A stretch of DNA of 64,000 bases from Tridacna crocea (GCA_943736015.1 OX031065.1:40872427-40936426); one strand, 5' to 3'. Counted from the first letter of the stretch, positions 10,881 to 23,392 are shown. The notes: generated by a model not told the origin, from the letters alone. Numbers and translations are program-made.

Positions 10881-13380
10881 CTCAAACAGTGTACCACTGT
10901 TTGAAGATTTTTTTATAAGAAATCTGTAGAGAAATGAAATATCAGTGTTATATTTTATTGTATAGTATGGAATACAGTCCAGAATTGATGTACATGTATC
11001 TGTGTTGGAAATAGCGCATGAATGATAGTATTTTTAGGATTTTTTAATAGAATATTGTCCGTCACCAATGTATCACTTTGTAGTATGAATGAGGCAGGTA
11101 TTTTAGTCTTTTTTTTTTTTAAATCAGAATACTGTCTGGAGCTAATGTATCAATGTTTGAAGTAATATATGAATGAGGGTATTTTTAGGATATTTTGATA
11201 GAATATTGTATCTGTGTTGGAAAAAGTTTATGAGTCAGATTTTTTTTAAGGATTTCACAGTGGAATGCTGTCTAGAAATGACATTTCAGTATTGGAGTAA
11301 CATATGAATGAAGAAATTTTCAGAATTTTTTAGTGGAATACTGTCTGGTATCAGTGTTTGAAATAACATGTGTGAAAAAATTTTTAGGATATTTCAGTGG
11401 AATACTGTATCTGTGTTTGGTGAAGTGAGTGGGGTTTTTTTTTTCTAGGATTTTTCAGTGAAATGCAGTTTAGAAATGATGTATCTATAGTGGAAGTAAC
11501 ATATGAATAAAGGAATTTTCAGGATCTTTTAGTGGAATACTGTCTGGAACTGATGTATTAGTGTTTGAAGTAACATGAATGAGGGAATTTTTAGGATTTT
11601 TTTTTTTAATAGAATTCTGTTTAGAACAGAAGTATAAATTTTGTGTTGGAAGTACCGGTAGCATATGAATCACAGATTTTTTAGTGCAATACTGTCTGGA
11701 ACCAATGTATCATGTGTTGAAAGTAAGATATGAATGTGGAAAATTTTAGTATTTAGTTTAATAGAATACTGTTTAGAACAGATGTATAGATTCTGTGTTG
11801 GAGTAACATATGAATGACAACAATTTTAGGATTTTTTTAAAAGAATTCTGTCAGATACTGACATACATGTATCTCTACTAGAAGAAGTGCATAATAAGAG
11901 TATTGTTAGGATTTTTTAATAGATTGCTGTCTGAACTGATATATCTGAAGTAACATATGAATGAAAGTAGGTTTTTTATTAAAATTTTATTAGAATACTG
12001 TCTGGAGCCAATGTATCAGTGTTTGAAGTAACATATGAGTGAGAATATTGTTAGGATTTTTCAATTGAACACTATCTGTGATGGGAGAAGTGTATAAATG
12101 AGTTTCTTTTAAGGATTTTACGTTGGAATGATGCCTAGAAATGATGTGTCTGTATTTGATGAATTTTTAGGGGGTTTTTTTTTATTGAATTCTATTTATT
12201 TATCAGTGTTGGAAGTAACATCTGAATGAAGGAATGTACAGGATTTTTTAACTAGAATACTGCTTAGAACAGAAGTATCTTTGTTGGAAGCAACATATGA
12301 ATGACAATAATTTTCAGGATTTTTTAATAGAATAATGCTTAGAACAGAAGTATCTTTATTGGAAGTAACATATGAATTAAGGAATTTTCATGATTTTTTT
12401 AAAAGAATTCTGTGCAGTACCAATGAATGACAATAATTTTGGGATTTGTTTTTATAGAGAATTCTATCCGGTACAGGATTTTCAGGATTTTTTAGTGGAA
12501 TACTACCTGAAACTAATGTATCATGTGTTTGAGGTAAGGTATGAATGAGGGAAATTTTAGGATTTTTAATGGAATACTGTTTAAAACAGAAGTTTCCGTG
12601 TTTGAAGTAACATGAATGACAGCAATTTTTGGATTTTTTAAAAGAATACTGTCAGATACTGATGTATTGGTATTAGAAGTAGTGCATAATAAGAGTGTTT
12701 TTATAGAATGTTGTCTGAACTGATGTATCATGTGTTGGAAATAATGTATGAATGAGGTAAGGTTTAGGATTCTTTTTTAATAGAATACTGTTTAGAACAG
12801 AAGTTTCCGTGTTGAAAGTAACTTATGAATGAAGGAATTTTTTGAATTTTTTAGTGGAATACTGTCTGGAACTGACGCATTATGTGTTTGAAGTTAGGTA
12901 TAAATGAGGGAAATTTTAGGATTTTTTATTAGAATACTGTTTAGAACAGAACTATCCATGTTGGAAGCAACATATGAATGAAGGGGAATTTTCATGATTC
13001 TTTAAAAGAATTCTGCCCAGTACCAATGTATCTATTAGAAGTAGTGCATATTATGAGGATTTTTAGGATTTTTTTTATAGAATGCTGTCTGAACTGATGA
13101 TTCAGTGCTGGAAGTAACAAAAGTGAATATAGTTTTTAGCTCCACTGGCTGAAGGCCAGCGGCTTTATATCATGGCCCGGGGTCCATCGTGCATCTGTCT
13201 GTCCGGTCGTCTGTCCATGCATGTGTGTGTTGAATTTTATTTCAAATGTCTTCTTCTTTGAAACTACTATCCAATTTTGATCAAAATTAGAAGTAGTGTA
13301 TATTGAGAGTAGTTTTAGGATCTTTTATAGATTGCTGTCTAAGCCGATGTATCTGTTTAGGAAGTAACATAAGTTAGTGC
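10881..13380 (+). repeat. Diverged ~75-bp minisatellite array
   Basis: About thirty degenerate units follow the pattern tttttaggattttt - aatagaatactgtctgga - actgatgtatca - gtgttggaagtaac - atatgaatga, with spacings of roughly 60-80 bp. It is interrupted at 13140-13290 by a Helentron-like head and resumes briefly at 13288-13375. Unit divergence is high, so the array is old. ORFs inside are repeat-derived. Confidence 0.85.
13140..13290 (+). mobile_element. Helentron-like element head, truncated
   Basis: Starts agctccactggctgaaggcc, a self-complementary head (ggctgaaggcc), followed by tctgtctgtccggtcgtctg pyrimidine runs. A second head of the same family starts at 13382, and a minus-strand one lies at 28983-29022. 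Confidence 0.6.
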
Positions 13381-14229
13381 TGCACTGGCTGAAGGCCAGT
13401 AGGCTTATGTCATAGCCTGGTGACCGTAGTGCGTCCGTCCATCCGTCCGGTCGCCATTCCATCCATGCGTTAACTTTTATTTCAAACGTCTTCTCTGAAA
13501 CTACTTAGAAGAAAATTTTGTGTCATCGAGTTTAAAGCCAATTGGACAAGTATTGTAATGTTTGGCTCGTAAAGTTGTGATTTATAAGCAAGTGGAGTGA
13601 TACAGGACTGTCTTAGCCATCGTGTTCTATTTATCTTTTACAGAGAGTTTAAGCCTAAAGTTTAAATATTCAGTACATGTACACAGCATTACAGGAGCAT
13701 TTCTAGCTTAGTTGCACATAGAGTCAAAGATGGCCTTTAAATCGGTGTGGCTGAAACTTTGGAGATGTTGGGTAAGTATCAAGCAACATAAAATCATTAT
13801 TTACCTTAGGTGTTTAAGTCTTGCACATGGGTTCAAAGATTACCCTGATCTCAAGGTCTGTTTGATTTTTTTCTGTAAGTTTTTTAAAAAACAATTTTGG
13901 CCAAAACTATGAAGATGTTGGTCCATAGAATCTAGATAGCAAGTTTTAAGCATCAAAACATGACTGTTCGTAGAAGTTGTTCAAGTCCTGCACATGGGGT
14001 CAAGATGGCCCTTTTCTCATGGTCTGTTGTTGTAGTTGAGGTTCTATAGTTTCTAAAGTCTATCTGGCTGACACTATTGAAATTATAGACTTAACATTCT
14101 GAATATGAAGTATATAAAATAAAAAGATAATTATTAATCTAAGTTTTTTAAGTTCTGCAAATGAGTTTTTTCCAATGTTTGTTGTTGTACTTGGGGTTCT
14201 CTGAGTTGGTTTCATTTTGTACACTGCCA

Positions 14230-14470
14230 GACTTAACATATATTGTGTCATCTTCTCCAACTGTCAGTCCTTCCAACTGCCCGTCCTTTGTCAGTACGTA
14301 CGTGCATAGGTCTGTTTCTTTTGAATGCAACTCTTCCAACATTTCTTTACGGATTTGGATGAAATTTTCACAGAATGTTTCTTATCATGCGACCTATAGC
14401 ATATTGTCGGTTTTTTATGATGTGGCAGCGTATATTGTGATGATGGCACTCTTGTGTTTAATGTTTTTGG
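14230..14470 (+). repeat. Dispersed repeat, copy 1 (pair with 21747-21985)
   Basis: Shares an ordered run of words with 21770-21985: atcttctcca, gtccttcc/gtccatcc, tttcttttgaatgcaa, ggatttggatgaaatt, cacagaatgtttct, ctattgcatattgtc, gatgtggcggcgta and atggcactcttg. Confidence 0.7.
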
Positions 14471-15339
14471 CTGAAACCATGGATATAATATCTAGTATAT
14501 AGAATAAAAAAAATTATTTTCAAAGTTGTTCAAGTCTTGCACATGGGGTCAAAGAATGCCCTGTTCCCAAGGTCTGTTTTTGTACATGTTCTATCATTAT
14601 TTTAATCTTTTTGGCTGAAACTAGAAATGTTAGGTCAAAAACTAAATATTAATTACGTATCTAGCATCAAAAGATACTTATTCATCAAAGTTGTTCATGT
14701 ATTGCTCATTGGGTCAAAGATGGTCCCATTCCTAAGGTCTATTGTTGCACTTGGGTTTATATACTTTTTTTTAAAAAAAAAAACATTTTGGCTGAAACTA
14801 TAGGGCTGGTAAGGGAAAAGCTCTGAGTATTAAGTATGTATCTTTAAAAATTGATTTTTATGAAGTTGTTCCCTTCCCAAACAAGTGTAAAACATGGCCC
14901 TGTTCTGAAGTTCTATTGTTGTACATGTAGTTCTAAGATGTTGTTCAAGTACTGCACATGGGGGTTACAGATTTGTTTTTTTGCAAAACAAATTATTTCT
15001 AGGGTATACTGGTATCAACCTGTGTGTCTGTGTGTATGAAATACTTGTAATTGCCTGTTTCTGTCAAAGTGCTGGCGGGTGCATAAAGTTACATTCAGTG
15101 ACCGGTCTAGTTTCATTCTTCTTTGCTGAAAAATGGAGATGTTAGGCCACAGCCTGAATATCTAGTGTATAGCATCAAAAGATCAGTATTCATCTAAAAG
15201 TTGTTTAAAGTCTTGCATCCTTGGTCAAAGGTGGCCGTGTTCGAAATGTCTGTCATTGTGCATGTACATGTAGTTCTGTAATTCTAAATAGTTTTTGCAT
15301 TTTTTATATGTCCATCTATCCACTGAGCCCTGTTTTCAT

Positions 15340-15480
15340 ATGGGAATCAAGAATAATGGGTCACTGGTTCGATCCCCAGAAGAAACTCTTGGAAAGCATG
15401 GATAGGTGACTGGCAGCAGCTATAATTATAACTGACATCATGATGAAAACTCCATTTTATACCATACAATCAATCAAGTG
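15340..15480 (+). mobile_element. Possible degenerate tRNA-type SINE fragment
   Basis: A B-box-like ggttcgatccc lies at 15366-15376 and a caatcaatcaa tail near 15467. No convincing A box or target duplication was found. Confidence 0.3.
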
Positions 15481-15960
15481 AGCATCCATCCTTCCTGACA
15501 GATGGCTTCTATATCCAGGTCTGTTGAACTATATAAAGTTCTAAAGGTTTTATTTCAATCTTCTTGGCTGAAACTGCAACCATTTTTGGCCTTAAGTCTT
15601 ACATTTATGCGAGTAGTATCAAAAGAATGTTCTTGAGTCCTGGGTCAAAGATGGCCCTTTTCCAAGGGTTTGGTGTTGTACACAGATCTGGTTTTTTTTT
15701 GCAACATGTATCTTGAATCATGCAGCCAGCAGCACCATAATTTTGTGTTGCATCAAGGGATGGTCAGTAAAGTTATTGAAATTGGTCATATGCAATAAAA
15801 GATTGCCATGCCCAGGATAAACATATTTCAAAAAAAATGAAAACAATTATTATACAAATAACAAAAACTTCCTCTAAAGCCAGTAGGCCTGGTGTGTTAT
15901 TATGTAGCATCACATGGTCTTGTATAACATCATCAAAACAGGTCCTGCACATGGGTCAGT

Positions 15961-16279
15961 ACCAGCTAATACAGCTCAGTAGGTAGAGTGTAGGACTCGT
16001 GAACCCAATGTTTTGGGTCACTTCAGGTTGTGGGTTCGAATCCCCGGCTGGCCAACTGAAAAATTACTAGTAGTAATAGTCTTTCGGATAAGACATTAAA
16101 CCGAGGTCCCATGTGACGGTGCTATACGCCGAGCACGTTAAAAGAACCAGGCGAAGCTCTCCGTAGTTTCGACCTGTATCCTTGCACTATCCCCAGTAAC
16201 AACTAACCGTCTTCTGGGGGTGTTGCTCAGATGGGCAACCAGTAGCAACGATGAATAAACGGAAATAACTAACCAACCA
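15961..16279 (+). mobile_element. tRNA-derived SINE, complete, with 12-bp target duplication
   Basis: The element is about 319 bp. The head is tRNA-like, with an A-box-like cagctcagtagg (15972-15983) and an exact B box ggttcgaatcc (16033-16043), which together form the internal RNA polymerase III promoter. The middle contains tctttcggataagacatt and aaaccgaggtccc, resembling a conserved central domain of widespread invertebrate SINEs; the superfamily is not assigned. The tail is simple (aactaaccaacca). ACATGGGTCAGT flanks it exactly on both sides (15949-15960 and 16280-16291), so the insertion is comparatively young and was made by target-primed retrotransposition with LINE enzymes in trans. 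Confidence 0.92.
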
Positions 16280-16720
16280 ACATGGGTCAGTTATTTTTCA
16301 GAGTTACAATTTCATTTTCTTTTTACTTTCCTTGTCTTGAACTAAGAGCCATGAGCCAGATATTTGGTCTCAGCTTTATGAAATATTCCATTTAAATCCA
16401 AGTTGTTTAAAATGTGCTCCTGGGTCAAAGAGGGCCTGCAAAGGGGTTGCCTGTTTTACTTTGTGTTCTGTAGGAATCTGTTTCAGAAATTTATTCGTAT
16501 TTTTTGTTCCTGTCTGAAACAATGGAGCCTACAGCATGAAAAATACAGTAGTATCATAATGTGGTCCCTAGTCAAAGTTGTTCGAATTGTGCCCTTAAGA
16601 TCAAAGCCCATGTAGGTACACATATTTTGCAAAAAGAAACATATGCATGAGTACACATATTTTACAGAAAGTGACATTCATGTAAGTAACCATTTTAAAA
16701 TAAGCATCTCTCTTAAGACC

Positions 16721-17930
16721 ATAAGGTCTGATATATAGATATTTGTTACATAGCATTATACTGTTGTCCTGCATCAAAGCTACATGTCAATGCCAATTCT
16801 GCCAAGAGATAAAGGTCTACTCTATATCTTTTGAACCCATTGCCTGGTCTTAATACTATTCCACATATACCAGTCTTGATGCTTGATGGCCTGCAAAGTA
16901 GAAGTTTGGATACCAGTTTGTAAGGTTGATTTCATAGCAGCAGTTATAAGTTCGAAAACATGGAATTTGATGCTGATTAATATCTCTTGAACTTTGTCCA
17001 ATTCTGTAGATCAATCACACTTATCATGTCATCAGAACCTGTACTGCTTATAAAACGTCACAAAAAGACACAAGTACTGAGTAGATATTGATACTGTAAG
17101 CAGCACTCTTGGGAGGGGGCGCTTCATGCAACTTTGTGATGCATTACACAAAGCAAGCTGTCACACAGTTTGAATTAACTGTGTCTAAATACCGGGTGAA
17201 TCATGAAGAAAATTACCACTATTTGACCTATAGCCAAAGTCTGGACCCTGGTAAGGCCTCATATACTCAGAATGTCTGCATAAGATAATGTATGTTGTAT
17301 TGTATACTATAGTTTATATTAAATATGTATTAAATATTATATCATGAAAATGTTCCTTAAAAATTCCCAGGGGCCATTATATCTTAGTTGGCATTATTAA
17401 ACTGAAGTAGACTCATAGTAGTACTCAATATATGAACCAGAGTTTTACAGAAAAGTTTTCAAATGCATTTGTTCCAATGACAAGTTGGTGTACATGGCTA
17501 TGTCTCCCAAAAATTTATTTTGGAAAGACATGTTGATTGCATTGAATTTGCCTGTATCTGTCTGTCCATCCATGTGTCATACTATTTGTTTAACTTCTGA
17601 ACTGCTTACCAAATTATAAAAAAGTAATTCACTTAAATGTTTACCATAATCAGATGACATGCAGATGTCTCGCATAACATGCAATCATCCTTTATCATCA
17701 TATTGATGGAAGATTTTATTTGAACAAGTATTTAGTTCAAATGATGATTATAATTGTAACATAACTAAAACTACACAAAAAAATCTGGCTAATATATCTA
17801 CATGTAGCTGAAATATAGTTGTAATGACTAACTCAAACTACATAAAAGACTTCTGGCTCTTCTTATCATGTTAACTTATGTGGATTAGATTCTATTCCTC
17901 TGGTAACAGCATTGATATCTTTACCAATCA
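16721..17930. other. No gene recognised; unique AT-rich DNA
   Basis: A tctgtctgtccatccatgtg run near 17560 suggests another degraded Helentron-type head. No exon with acceptable splice sites was seen. Confidence 0.4.
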
Positions 17931-18005
17931 ACAGAATTACCATCATTTTCTGCTTTTCCTACAATGTTTCAAAAGGCTTCTTTCTCAGGGTTGTTGAAAT
18001 GACAT
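17931..18005. mobile_element. TTAA hairpin MITE, half copy
   Basis: Only the hairpin right arm and 3' half remain (ttttcctacaatgttt, aaaggcttctttctcagg). Confidence 0.6.
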
Positions 18006-18289
18006 CAGTAAGTTAATAACATTGAAATATATGGGAAAGACCTTATTGAAATAAGCAATGTCTTTGACATGAATTGCTCAGACAAGTTGTCCTGGCCAAA
18101 TGGGTGATTTTGCTGCACTGGTAAGTATACATGAAATATAAACTTGATTAGGAATTCATACCTGTATTGTATTTTTGGCTTTCTGGGTTTTTTTGTCCAT
18201 GAATTTTTGGGAAGATTAAGATTCTCACCAGTATGAGTCAATAGTTAGAATAATTGTAGTCAAGATATTTTATACCACCTACTTTTGTG

Positions 18290-18420
18290 CTAGTTGAAAT
18301 CCAGGTAAATTTCAGGTAGAAAATAGTATACAAATAAAGGATCTATGCTGTCACCAATGACGGATCAAGGCAAGCTAGAAAAGTTGTCGATCTATTCAGG
18401 GGCAGCTGTGTTTAATTTGA
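18290..18420 (+). repeat. Dispersed ~130-bp repeat, copy 1 of 3
   Basis: Contains ctgtcaccaatgacgg, atcaaggcaagc and gatctattcaggggcagctg. The same ordered words occur at about 58140-58240 and 58405-58545. Family unknown; no TIRs or target duplication were identified. Confidence 0.65.
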
Positions 18421-19129
18421 AAGTCAATAAAAGCTTCTTGTACCGCTTGCATGCTCAATAGAAGCCACTTGTACTGCCTTTTCTTTTTGAGAGGCATTAA
18501 TAAGTTCATTGATGTAGTATATAATAATCTGACAAAAAAGCTTAACCCAAGTTTGTCAGAGGTAAAGCAATTTCTACCATTGTTCATTATGATGCTGGAC
18601 CCATACCAGTGAGAAAGAACATTATGATGCATGTTTGCCTGGACCCATACCAGTAATTAGCTTGCATAAAATATCTTGCCTACAAATGTTCAAACATGAC
18701 TTATATGGAAGGGATTCTAAACACCCCCAAAGATTTATACGTAAAAACCTTGACTCTTATCAGAATTAGACTCGTTGACATTGACTCAAGCTATAAGTTA
18801 ATGATAAGGGAATTAAAGTAGTACCTTGTCTATGTTACAAGAAAATGTTTCCTGGACCAAAGCCAGTGTTTATTTTGCTTAGTTCTCGCCTACCAATGTC
18901 TACAACACCACCTTAATTTCCTGGATACTGAAACTACCCATACAGGTAAAAAAGTCTGAGCAATTAATTTTTGGAATATTTTGTGTCGTTCATACAGTTT
19001 TATTTTAATTTGACATGTTTCCAAAATTTATTAAATCTAAGACTATCACTTTGATCAAATCCACTAGAGGCTTTTCTTATGAGATGTTGACTTAGAATTT
19101 ACTTTGAGTCAAGCTCTATCAAGTCAATG

Positions 19130-19235
19130 TTGAACTCTTTACAAAATGATGAAATTTTAGATCTGTCCAAATTGTAAGAGTTTGTCACTTACAGATATTT
19201 ACATAATGGTAAATACCAAAACCAGCATTTTTCAT
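19130..19235. mobile_element. TTAA hairpin MITE, truncated
   Basis: Left end only: gaactctttacaaaatgatg, attttagatctgtccaaatt, then decay into unrelated sequence. The flanking 18421-19129 shows no recognisable gene. Confidence 0.55.
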
Positions 19236-19595
19236 GACGGCTCTCAAAGTCCAATTGAGATCCTTTTTACATTTGTCTGTCTGTCTGCCTGTGCACTTCA
19301 TATCATTTGTGCCTTTAATTTATAAGATAATTCCTACATGTTTACCTTGATGGGACTACATTCAAAACAGGGTATCATGAGCTAAAGTTTGTATTTAAAG
19401 CCAACATGTACTGCAATATCTCTTGAACCCCTCTTCCGACAATGAAAATATTTCACAGACATCTCTCATTAATGATTTGACATGACATGATATGCAGAGT
19501 GAAGGCAGAATTTTATTAGAAATTAATTTTCTTGTTCCAGTGATGTTTATTTGGTAGCAGCCGATGTTTTCTCCTGTCTGCCACCTTGTATTTTT

Positions 19596-21153
19596 AGCTC
19601 ACCTGAGCACAACGTGCTCAAGGGGAGCTTTTAGGGTCACTGGCTGTCCGTCGTGCGTCGTCCGTCGTGCGTCGTGCGTCGTCAACAATTCTTTAAACAT
19701 CAACTCCTCCTAAACCGCTGGGCCAATTTGGACCAAACTTAGCAGGAATGTTCCTTGGGAGGTCCTCTTTAAAAATTGTTCACAGAATTTGATTCCGTCA
19801 AAAACTCTGGTTGCCATGGCAACGAAATGGAATTTTTTAGCAAATTCTTTAAAAATCTTCTCCTCTGAAACCCCTGGTCGGATTTTGAAATAATTTCACA
19901 GATATGTTCCTTGGGTGACCCTTTTCAAAAATTGTTCGTGAAATTTTGATCCGTCAAAAATTGTGGCTCTGGTGAATGGGGGCTACTTGCACTATACAGA
20001 AATGAAGGAATTCTTAAAAAATCTTCTCCTCTGAAACCGCTGGTTGGATTTTGAAATAATTTCACAGATATGTTCCTTGGGTGACCCTTTTCAAAAATTG
20101 TTCGTGAAATTTTGATCCGTCAAAAAATGTGGCTCTGGTGAACAGGGGCTACTTGCACTATACAGAAATGAAGGAATTCTTAAAAAATCTTCTTCTCCGA
20201 AACTGCCGGTCAGATTTTGAAATAATTTCACAGAGATGTTCCTTGGGTGACCCTTTTCAAAAATTGTTCGCGAAATTTTGATCCGTCAAGAAACATGGCT
20301 CTGGTGAATGGGGGCTTCTTGCACTATTGGGAAATGAGGAAATTCTTAAAAATTTAACTTCTCTGAAACCACTGGTCAGATTTTGAAATAATTTCTCTGG
20401 GATATTCCTTGGGTGACCCTTTTCAAAAATTGTTCACAAAATTTTAATCCGTCAAGAAACATGGCTCTGGTGAATGGGGGCTACTTGCACTCTAGGGAAA
20501 TGAAGAAATTTTTAAAAATTCTTCTTCTCTGAAATGGCTGGACAGATTTTAAAATGATTTCACAGTGATGATCCTTGGGTGACCCTTTTCAAAAACTGTT
20601 CACAAAATTTTGATCCATGAAGAAACATGGCTCTGGTGAATGGGGGCTACTTGCACTATATGGAAATGAAGAAATTCTTGAAAATTCTTTTTCTCTGAAA
20701 CCCCTTGTCAGATTTTAAAATAATTTGACAGAGATGTTCCTTGGGTGATCCTTGCTCTTGTGAATGGGAGCTACTTGCACTATATGGACATGATGATATT
20801 CTTGAAAATTCTCTTTCTCTGAAACCCTGGCCAGATTTTAAAAGAAATTTTCCGAAATGTTCCTTGGGTGACCCTTTTCAAAACTTGTTCGTAAATTTTG
20901 ATCCATCAAGAAACATGGCTCTCGTGGATGGGGGATACTTGCTCTTATACAGAAATGAAGAATTCTTAAAAATTCTTCTTTTTGAAACTGATGGTCAGAT
21001 TTGGAAATGAATTTTACATGTGACCTTTTGAAAATTGCTTAGCAAAATTATAAATTTGGTTCCAATGTTTCAATACCTCAAAAAAAAAAAAAATAGGGTA
21101 TGGTCATCTCAAAACTCAGGTGAGCGATCCAGGGCCATCTTGGCCCTCTTGTT
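19596..21153 (+). mobile_element. Helentron-like element with ~155-bp internal repeats
   Basis: Starts agctcacctgagcacaacg, where agcacaacgtgct is a hairpin, then ggggagcttttagggtcac and repeated cgtcgtgcgtc. About seven internal units share ttccttgggtgacccttttc and aacatggctctggtgaatgg. The inverse of the head, ctcaggtgagc, lies at 21115-21125, followed by the hairpin agggccatcttggccct (21131-21147) and the end cttgttt. The asymmetric inverted pair plus 3' hairpin is typical of Helentron-associated elements. ORFs inside (e.g. 20741-21010) are repeat-derived. Confidence 0.8.
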
Positions 21154-21159
21154 TAGCAA

Positions 21160-21395
21160 TTGTTTCTTTCTAACTTTGCTAGCTGCTTTCCTGAATAAGC
21201 ACATGACATATTACAAATAAGAATAATTTGTAGACACTGTACTGTTTCTAACCACTAGCTGCTTTCCCTCATAAGCAAATGAAAGATTGCAAATAAGAGA
21301 GCACTTTTAAACACTTTGTTCTTTCTAAATCTTCTAGGTGCTTTCCTTTATAAATAGTTGACAGTTTACAAATAACAGTGCATTTACTTTTCAAC
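21160..21395 (+). repeat. Three ~75-bp tandem repeats
   Basis: Units near 21165, 21237 and 21315 share tttctttctaac, ctagctgctttcc, ataagcaaatga and attgcaaataag. They begin directly after the Helentron-like 3' end. Confidence 0.7.
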
Positions 21396-21746
21396 AATGC
21401 AATTGAATTTATCTCCTATATATCACTGTATGGATTGTCTAAACATTACAATAATAGGATGTTTTTTATCATCCTGAGGCCTCAGATTATCATGCTTTTT
21501 CTTTTTATAGTTCTTTTAAATAATTTCACTGACAGTAGTGTTTTTTTACATAGTTTTAACACTTCAGAACCCTAGCCTGGCACTGGTGAAAATCAGGAAA
21601 ATATGAATAACTTTATGAACTGTTGCCATGATATGACTAAAATAATGTTGAAAGTGACATGAAACACCACTTAATCAGTCAACATTAAGTTTTACCATAC
21701 ATTATGTGCATTAAAGTATTATTATCATACAAATACATTTTTATAC

Positions 21747-21985
21747 GCGGTTTGGGGCGAAGTTTATTGACACAATCTTCTCCATCTGTACGTCCATCCA
21801 TCCATCTGTCCCTTCGTCCCATCCATACACATGTCCATTTCTTGTGAATGCAAATCCTCCCAGTTTCTTGAAAGATTTGGACGAAATGTTCACAGAATAT
21901 TTCTCATTATGTGGCCTATTGCATACTGTCAGGGTTTTGAGATGTGGCGGCGTAAACTGTGACAATGCCACTCTTGTTTTAATAC
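21747..21985 (+). repeat. Dispersed repeat, copy 2 (pair with 14230-14470)
   Basis: Better preserved than copy 1. Starts near cgcggtttggggcgaagttt, with cgtccatccatccatctgtc. Probably another Helentron-type head and core unit. Confidence 0.65.
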
Positions 21986-22222
21986 ATTTGATTCACATCA
22001 GCATTCTATACAATGACCATAATTTCATGATGGCAAATTACTATATGTAGTACACACACTGTCCTAAAGCTGGCTACAATGAGTTGGATGGTATCCAATG
22101 ACACCCCTGCAATATTTATGCAGATAATACTTTGTGACCATACATTGATCTTTTACAAGGAAAGATATATTAATGTATGAGCATAAAGGGGGACCAGTAT
22201 CCTTGGACATGCAATTATCCTT

Positions 22223-22450
22223 TTAACCCTTTACCAAATGATAAAATATTAGGTTTGTTCAAATCGAAAGCATTTGCAGATCAAAAAATAATGTGACTGA
22301 AAATTTGAAATTTGTTTTGTGTAGGGAAGAAAAAATTGTGGGAAAAGGAGAAAATGCTGGTCACCAGCATTTTATCCTTTTCCCACAATGTTTTCAAAAG
22401 GCCTCTTTCTCAAGATTGTTAAAAGTCAGGATTGTGTGGTAAAGGGTTAA
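22223..22450. mobile_element. TTAA hairpin MITE, full copy
   Basis: TTAACCCTTTACCAAATG at the left and GTGGTAAAGGGTTAA at the right. Central hairpin gtgggaaaaggagaaaatgc / gcattttatccttttcccac around ctggtcaccag. Confidence 0.9.
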
Positions 22451-22735
22451 CAGACAACAAAATTTTAGCCTTTTCCAAATTCAAAGCATTGCAGACGACA
22501 ATTTCAATGAGGTTCAGATGGTGCAGTTTTTCTCTGGTAAGTTTTCTCTGGTCACCAGCATTTTATCCTTTTCCCACAATGTTTTCAAAAGGCCTCTTTC
22601 TCAAGATCGTTAAAAGTCAGGATTGTGTGGTAAAGGGTTAACAGACAACAAAATTTTAGCCTTTTCCAAATTCAAAGCATTGCAGACGACAATTTCAATG
22701 AGGTTCAGATGGTGCAGTTTTTCTCTGGTAAGTTA
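22359..22735 (+). repeat. 191-bp tandem duplication across a MITE end
   Basis: 22359-22544 and 22550-22735 are near-identical (I see one substitution, gattgtt versus gatcgtt). Each copy contains the right half of a TTAA MITE and the start of the adjoining one. The low divergence means a recent event. A further degraded MITE half follows to about 22840. Confidence 0.85.
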
Positions 22736-22899
22736 GAAAACGGGAAAACCAGCATTTTCTACTTTTCTCACAATGTTTTTCGAAGCTTTCTCTCTCGGGC
22801 TCATTAAAAGTTGGCAATGTGCTTTAAAGGGTTAAAGATCGCACAATGTCATTCAAATATGAGCTGTGCTCTGCAAAACAGGGGCCTAATGTACCAATC

Positions 22900-23125
22900 T
22901 TAACTCTATATCAAATGACAAAAGTTGAAACATATCCCAAATGAAGGCATATACAGACAACAAATTAATTTTAGCACAAAAGATATTTCTGTCTGTAAAA
23001 TGGTAGAAAACATTCTGGGAAAAGATGAAAATGCTGATTTCCAGCATTTTCTGGTTTTCCCGCATTGTTTTCAAGTTTTTTACGTAAGGGTTGTTGAAAC
23101 CTGGGATTGCGTGATGAAGGGTGAA
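22900..23125. mobile_element. TTAA hairpin MITE, diverged full copy
   Basis: TTAACTCTATATC at the left and GATGAAGGGTGAA at the right (TTAA decayed to TGAA). Hairpin aaaatgctgatttccagcatttt. Confidence 0.75.
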
Positions 23126-23331
23126 CACTTTTACGACCTTAGGAAGATGACCTTTGTAAAAAATGTGGGAAAAGGGAAAGACTGCTGCATACAAGCTTTT
23201 TCTCTTTTTTTCAACAATGTTTTCTTTTTTTCAGACACTATCCATAATTCAAGTCAAAATTCATTTATCATCTCAGAGCTCCAGATAAGAGGGAGTGATA
23301 GTATTCAAAAGTTATCTCTCTTTGAAACCCC

Positions 23332-23392
23332 ATGTTGTGGGTACTCATTAGAATCGTCATGCTGAGACATTTCTAATGAGTACCCACAACAT
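23332..23392. other. Perfect 22-bp inverted repeat with 17-nt loop
   Basis: The left arm at 23332-23353 (atgttgtgggtactcattag + aa) is exactly complementary to 23371-23392. The loop is tcgtcatgctgagacat. It is not part of the TTAA MITE family; the arms occur once each in the window. Confidence 0.9.

Larger units (their letters stand above)
13382..16720 (+). mobile_element. Helentron-like element with diverged ~190-bp internal repeats
   Basis: Head gcactggctgaaggccag at 13384, then gtgcgtccgtccatccgtcc. The body is a degenerate tandem array anchored by ttgcacatggggtcaaagatggccc-like motifs (about 13824, 13988, 14530, 14700, 14950, 15210, 15640, 15943, 16420), each followed by ggtctgttgttgtac and ggctgaaact. 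A SINE is inserted in the unit at 15943. The 3' end is not clear. Confidence 0.55.

Noticed and set aside
15366-15376. ggttcgatccc as part of a tRNA gene
   Set aside because: No matching acceptor stem or A box at the right distance; more likely an old SINE fragment.
18130-18241. Minus-strand frame LTHTGENLNLPKNSW... followed by a GTATGA donor
   Set aside because: A stop precedes it without any AG acceptor in between, so a spliced exon cannot be built.
20741-21010. 89-codon ORF in the Helentron-like element
   Set aside because: Its internal periodicity follows the ~155-bp core units, with no motif.
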